Part shown: positions 60,233-64,000 of the stretch, in pieces
How positions within the stretch are numbered: the stretch's first letter is position 1
How the letters are laid out: each line of letters starts with the position of its first letter
From: Lawsonibacter asaccharolyticus
Lineage (GTDB): Bacteria; Bacillota; Clostridia; Oscillospirales; Oscillospiraceae
Length of the DNA: 64,000 bases
NCBI GenBank assembly: GCA_003112755.1
Contig: BFBT01000001.1
Coordinates: forward strand, 248,001-312,000
Reading direction: 5' to 3'
The notes under the pieces: generated by a model
Seen by the model: the letters and a program-made list of their open reading frames with translations, nothing else
What the model was told of the DNA's origin: nothing
The model's database searches: none
Position numbers and translations under genes: made by a program

Positions 60233-63200
60233 TCAAAGGGTCAGCGCGTTGGCCAGCATCACAGCCATCTCAGCGCGAGTGATCGCCTTTTGCGGACTTA
60301 TGGTTTGATCTGCTGTTCCTGACAGGACTCCATACTCCACCATAACTGCCATGGCGCTTCGCGCATAGGCTGAAATGCTGCTTTCGTCCCGGAAGCGGCT
60401 GAGCATCTGCTCATTTCCGCTGCCCAGGCTCCATCCATCCGCCTGCATTGCCTTCATCAGGAACACCGCAGCATCCTGGCGGGTAACCGGTGATCCTGGA
60501 TGGAACCCTCCGTCCGGATAGCCGCCTGTAATGCCCAGCGCTTGGGCAGTCATAACAGCCTGGGCATAGTAGCTGTCCCGGGGAACATCCCAGAATCCAG
60601 CCTTTCCCTGCCCAGAGAGCTGAAACGCCTGACAGAGCATCAGTACATAGTCTCCCCGGGTGATCTGCTGTCCGGGGCTGTATGTCCCATTTCCCGTCCC
60701 GTGGACCACTCCGTTTTCATACAGGAGATCCACCGCCGGAACCGCCCACTCAAAGGAGCTCATATCCCAAAAATACCGTGAGGCTGTGGCGGGCCTTACC
60801 GAGATCTGGATCCGACCGCGGTATTCGTTTCCTTTTGTGTCCCATCCTGTATAGGAGATACTTGCTGTCCCCTGATAGCCCACTTTCGGAACAAAGGTGA
60901 TCTCCGAAATTCCAGGGGACTTCGCCGGATAATAGCTGGTGGTCATCCGGACCTCTGTATTGCTTTCCCCCGCTCCCTGGTATTGAAAATAGAGTCTTCC
61001 CACACTGCTGCTGGGTGTATCAAAACGCACATAGGCCAGTCCGCCCATCCCGCGGTCCTCACATGCCTCTTGGAAGTCCCGGGCGTAGAAGGAGAGCGGG
61101 CGGCCGTCTGTCGCGTAGGTGATCACAGAAGGCCCTTTCGGCTCCTCCACCGTAATTCTCACAGTCCCTTCAAATTTGCCGCCATCTGTGCTCCAGCCGG
61201 TAAATTCCAGATCCACCGCTCCGAAAACACCTTCAGCGGGGACAAAGCACACCCGGTCCAGATAGGGATCTGTCCCACGGTAGTAGCTCTTGGACTCCGT
61301 CACCTTACTGTCATAGTCACCATCGTCATATCCGTAATACAGCGTCCCCTTGGAGGAGCTGGGCAGCTCGAAGCGGACATAGCGCAGCCGGCTTCCAGTC
61401 ATCTCCTGACAGAGATCGTCAAAATCTCCATCGTCAAAGGTGACAAAGCTGTTGGGCTTCACCCGGTACTCGATGAGGTCCGATCCAGTATCCACGCCGA
61501 TCTCCAGCTGGCCCGAGAAGTCCTCTCCATTCGTCCCCCGCCCGGTAAAGGGAATGGAGACCACGCCAGAAAAATTCCGGGCCGGCACGAAGGTCACCTG
61601 GTCCAGATAGGGACTCCCGGAGCGGTAATAGCATTTAGAGCTGGTCACCTTGCTGTCATAATCTCCGTTATCATAGCGATAGTACAGGGTCCCCTGGGCT
61701 GCGGGGGGAGGGTCAAAGCTGACATGATCGAGCGTGCTCCCCGTCAGTTCACGGCACAGCGCGTTGAAATCGTTGTCATCCAGTGTGACTTTTCCATTTC
61801 GATGGACGGAATAGCGGATATCTCCTTTGCCGCCCCGGCCAACGGCCACCTCCACAGTACCGGCAAACCGGTTTCCCTTTGTATCCCAGGCGTTAAAATC
61901 GATCTCCGCCGTTCCGGAGAAATCCCTGTCTGCCACAAAGGTGACCCGTCTGAGGTAAGGGGAAGACGACCGGTAATAGCTGCGTCCCTCTGTTACCCGG
62001 CTGTCATAGGAGCCGTTTCCGGTATAGTTGTAATACAGAGTCCCCTCTGAAGAAGCAGGCAGTTCAAACTGGACATAGTCCAAAGCATATCCCGTGATCC
62101 GTTTGGCCAGGTCATTGAAATCACTCTCGTCTAGGTTCAGCCGTCCCCCCTGAGCGATGGAATAATTCAGGTCGCCCCGACCGCTGGCCTCAGAGATCCG
62201 GATCGTGATCCTCCCCCGGAAGGAGTCGCCGTAGACGTTGTATCCGGTATAGGAGATCACGACCTGACCGCTGCCTCCCTCAGGTACAAAATAGACATCG
62301 GACAGACTGGGAGTTCCGGAACGCTTGTACTCCTTGGAGGGGTCTACCTCGCTGCCCGGATTGGCCGGGGAGATATAACGGTAATACAGAGTTCCCTTTC
62401 CACTGTCCGGATGAGAGAATTCCACATAGCTCAGATCCCGGCCTGTCCGGTTCCGGCAGACTCGGTTGAAGTCATCCGGGTCAAACTGGACCGCCTTATC
62501 GGCGGAGGCAGCATACTCGATCTCCTCTGTCTCCTCCACCTCTACCTCAATGGTCCCCTGAAAGGAGCCCCCATCCCTTGCATAGCCGGTATAGGAGATC
62601 ACTGCCGTTCCGCTGAAATCTCCCTTGGGGACAAAAGCCACATCGCCCAGGCCCATCTGGCTGGCTGAGGGATCGGCATAGTAGTTCTCGCTGGTCCCCA
62701 CCCCGGCTCCAGTATCCCCTTCAGAATTATAGCGATAGTAGAGCGTGCCCTGCCGGGTATTCACCCACAGGCCGCCCACATAGTCCAGTGAGCTTCCCAG
62801 CACGCTTCGGCACTCCCGCTCCAACTCTCTCTGGATCTCGTCAAAGCGCAGCGGGTCCCCCGCTCCTGCAGCTGCCGTGATCACATCAGCGGTGTTGGCC
62901 TCTACAGTGACCTGGCAGGAAGCCGTATAAAGGCGGCCGCCCGCCCGGATCTCGGCGGTGACCGTGGCCTCTCCCACGGATACAGGATAGAGATACCCAT
63001 TGTCCACCTTCAAGATCCTCTCATCGCTGCTGGTCCAGGCGGCATCCTCCCGCTCCAGCGCCGCGCCATAGACTTCCGGGATCAGGCGCTGATTTTCATT
63101 TTCCCGCATAATAAGGTTCTCCGGCAGAACGATGCCCCGCACGGCAGCCTCACAGGAATCTGTCAGGCCGCTCTGCGACCGGGCCGTAATTTTTGTGCGC

Positions 63201-63805
63201 CCCGGTTCCCGCCCCGCGGTCACCAGTCCAGTGTCCCTGTCCACCTCCGCGGCATCCGGGTCCGAGCTGGACCAAGTCACAGGCTCAGCCTGATCTGCCG
63301 GGGTGATCTCGGCCCGGAGCTGGAGGGTCTCACCCGGCTCCAGCTCCTGATCCCCCTCCGGGGTGATCTGAAGGCCGGCCGGCTGATCCGGAACCACAGT
63401 GATCGCGCAGGTGTCCCTCTCCGCGCCTCCCTGACAGGTCACAGTGGCCACCAGGGTCACCGGGTCTGTCTCCGTGGTCTCGGCGGTGTTGACTGCCTCC
63501 ACCTCCACGGTCCAGCTGTCCCGACCAGAGGCGATCCTGACCCGCTCCGGATCGTTGTTCTCAAGGGACCACTCGATCCGCGCGTCTTCCATCTGGTCCT
63601 GGCTCAGCCCGGCGGCCGAAGCCTCCACATAGGCCCGCTCCCCCACTTTCATGGAGAGGTTGGAGGGTGTGACCGTCACACCGGTCAGCTGTCCGCCGCC
63701 CTCCGGCTCCCCCTCTGCCGCCCAGGCCCCGGGCACCAGAGAGCCCGCCAGCACCAGTGCCAATGCCAGGGCGGCGATCCTGTTCGCGATACTTCTTTTC
63801 ATCAT
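60233..63805 (-). CDS. secreted surface protein with Big_2-like domains, six repeats and SLH domains
   Basis: 1190 residues. A signal peptide (cut near residues 29-30, PGAWA) is followed by Ig-like Big_2-type domains (VTPSNLSMKVGERAYV; ITPEGDQELEPGETLQL; SSDPDAAEVDRDTGLVTA). Six repeats of about 115 residues span roughly residues 305-1010, with LDYV, GTLYYRY, YDSKVT, PYL..V.FVP and FTG..T.G..F.GT motifs. Three SLH domains (about 1015-1190) end the protein and should bind cell-wall polysaccharide. The repeat family is not one I can name. The second ATG at 63802 has slightly better ribosome-site spacing. Confidence 0.9.
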   Translation of the reverse strand: MMKRSIANRIAALALALVLAGSLVPGAWAAEGEPEGGGQLTGVTVTPSNLSMKVGERAYVEASAAGLSQDQMEDARIEWSLENNDPERVRIASGRDSWTVEVEAVNTAETTETDPVTLVATVTCQGGAERDTCAITVVPDQPAGLQITPEGDQELEPGETLQLRAEITPADQAEPVTWSSSDPDAAEVDRDTGLVTAGREPGRTKITARSQSGLTDSCEAAVRGIVLPENLIMRENENQRLIPEVYGAALEREDAAWTSSDERILKVDNGYLYPVSVGEATVTAEIRAGGRLYTASCQVTVEANTADVITAAAGAGDPLRFDEIQRELERECRSVLGSSLDYVGGLWVNTRQGTLYYRYNSEGDTGAGVGTSENYYADPSASQMGLGDVAFVPKGDFSGTAVISYTGYARDGGSFQGTIEVEVEETEEIEYAASADKAVQFDPDDFNRVCRNRTGRDLSYVEFSHPDSGKGTLYYRYISPANPGSEVDPSKEYKRSGTPSLSDVYFVPEGGSGQVVISYTGYNVYGDSFRGRITIRISEASGRGDLNYSIAQGGRLNLDESDFNDLAKRITGYALDYVQFELPASSEGTLYYNYTGNGSYDSRVTEGRSYYRSSSPYLRRVTFVADRDFSGTAEIDFNAWDTKGNRFAGTVEVAVGRGGKGDIRYSVHRNGKVTLDDNDFNALCRELTGSTLDHVSFDPPPAAQGTLYYRYDNGDYDSKVTSSKCYYRSGSPYLDQVTFVPARNFSGVVSIPFTGRGTNGEDFSGQLEIGVDTGSDLIEYRVKPNSFVTFDDGDFDDLCQEMTGSRLRYVRFELPSSSKGTLYYGYDDGDYDSKVTESKSYYRGTDPYLDRVCFVPAEGVFGAVDLEFTGWSTDGGKFEGTVRITVEEPKGPSVITYATDGRPLSFYARDFQEACEDRGMGGLAYVRFDTPSSSVGRLYFQYQGAGESNTEVRMTTSYYPAKSPGISEITFVPKVGYQGTASISYTGWDTKGNEYRGRIQISVRPATASRYFWDMSSFEWAVPAVDLLYENGVVHGTGNGTYSPGQQITRGDYVLMLCQAFQLSGQGKAGFWDVPRDSYYAQAVMTAQALGITGGYPDGGFHPGSPVTRQDAAVFLMKAMQADGWSLGSGNEQMLSRFRDESSISAYARSAMAVMVEYGVLSGTADQTISPQKAITRAEMAVMLANALTL

Positions 63806-63826
63806 GATCCCTCCCGGATCTTAAGC

Positions 63827-63856
63827 CATGGGCGGGCAATGCTTTGCCCGCCCATG
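63827..63856 (-). terminator. hairpin between two surface-protein genes
   Basis: CATGGGCGGGCAA and TTGCCCGCCCATG form a perfect 13-bp stem with loop TGCT. It follows the stop of the partial gene at the window edge. The T tract on the minus strand is weak (GGCTTAAG); on the plus strand GGGCTTTTTCC follows a few bases later. Confidence 0.65.
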
Positions 63857-63869
63857 TGGGCTTTTTCCT

Positions 63870-64000
63870 TTAGTTTCCCGGATAATTGCCCTGTGTCACC
63901 ACAAAGTGATAGGTGGTCCCTCCTGTGATCAGCCCGATCCCCTCTGTCGGCTGCAGCTCCAGCGTATAGCTGTCGTTCTGGCGGCTGTTGGCGGATGCGT
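63870..64000 (-). CDS. C-terminal end of an unidentified protein
   Basis: Only the last 43 codons are in the window, ending SYTLELQPTEGIGLITGGTTYHFVVTQGNYPGN. The beta-rich, Thr/Gly-containing character and the position upstream of the SLH-protein gene suggest another extracellular protein. No family can be assigned from this fragment. Confidence 0.6.
   Translation of the reverse strand, partial: ASANSRQNDSYTLELQPTEGIGLITGGTTYHFVVTQGNYPGN

Noticed and set aside
63444..63632. Short plus-strand frames within the SLH-protein gene
   Set aside because: Antisense to a long gene with signal peptide and SLH domains; no supporting signals.

Overview
The window is from a GC-rich, flagellated Bacillota, most likely a gut Clostridia of the Oscillospiraceae type. 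The evidence is SigD/FliY/CheC/CheD/CheV-style flagellar and chemotaxis genes, FlbD, an SLH-domain surface protein, and a conjugative element with a CD1110-type VirB4. The species cannot be named from the sequence.

Region 1 (1 to about 15.6 kb, almost all minus strand) is the end of an integrative and conjugative element. In transcription order it carries a DUF6870-like protein, three tandem large serine recombinases, a ParB-like protein, a DUF4406-like protein, a DUF6674-like coiled-coil protein, antirestriction protein ArdA, a DPPY adenine methylase, an MT-A70 methylase, PrgI and the start of VirB4, which runs off the window. Two identical 1717-bp IS3-family insertions sit inside this module. 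Each is inserted into the 3-nt loop of a short palindrome (arms TCTGGACA/TGTCCAGA) that is scattered over the element.

Region 2 (15.8 to 29.1 kb) is mixed. It has a tyrosine recombinase-like protein lacking catalytic residues, a lipoprotein, an FtsA-like protein with an 18-bp tandem repeat, a chemoreceptor, an FtsE-like ATPase, a C39-type peptidase, then fliD-fliS-flgN (minus, with a sigma-D-like promoter). A plus-strand operon of a ParA ATPase and two ComFB-domain proteins follows.

Region 3 (29.1 to 58.7 kb, minus) is one large flagellar/chemotaxis operon: flgB-flgC-fliE-fliF-fliG-fliH-fliI-fliJ-fliK-flgD-(TIGR02530)-flgE-flbD-motA-motB-fliM-fliY-cheY-fliO-fliP-fliQ-fliR-flhB-flhA-fliA-flgF-flgG-cheC-cheD-cheV-HDOD. 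After an intrinsic terminator come a GGDEF/EAL protein and a PilZ protein. Several products make, break or bind cyclic di-GMP, or are likely to, so motility and second-messenger control are genetically linked here. No flhF, flhG or fliL is seen in their usual places.

Region 4 (58.7 to 60.0 kb) is the most interesting part. Between flgB and an adjacent intact Xer-type tyrosine recombinase lies an AT-rich segment bounded by two 29-bp inverted sites (28/29 identical), each built as 11-bp arms around a 7-bp asymmetric spacer. The segment holds a good sigma-A promoter pointing at flgB and an intrinsic terminator pointing the other way. One site lies inside the 3' end of the recombinase gene, and a third, degenerate site lies nearer flgB. 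I read this as a self-contained invertible ON/OFF switch for the whole flagellar operon, drawn here in the ON orientation.

Region 5 (60.2 to 64 kb) holds a large secreted SLH-domain protein with Big_2-like domains and six copies of a roughly 115-residue repeat, then the end of another gene. No tRNA, rRNA or CRISPR array was recognised.
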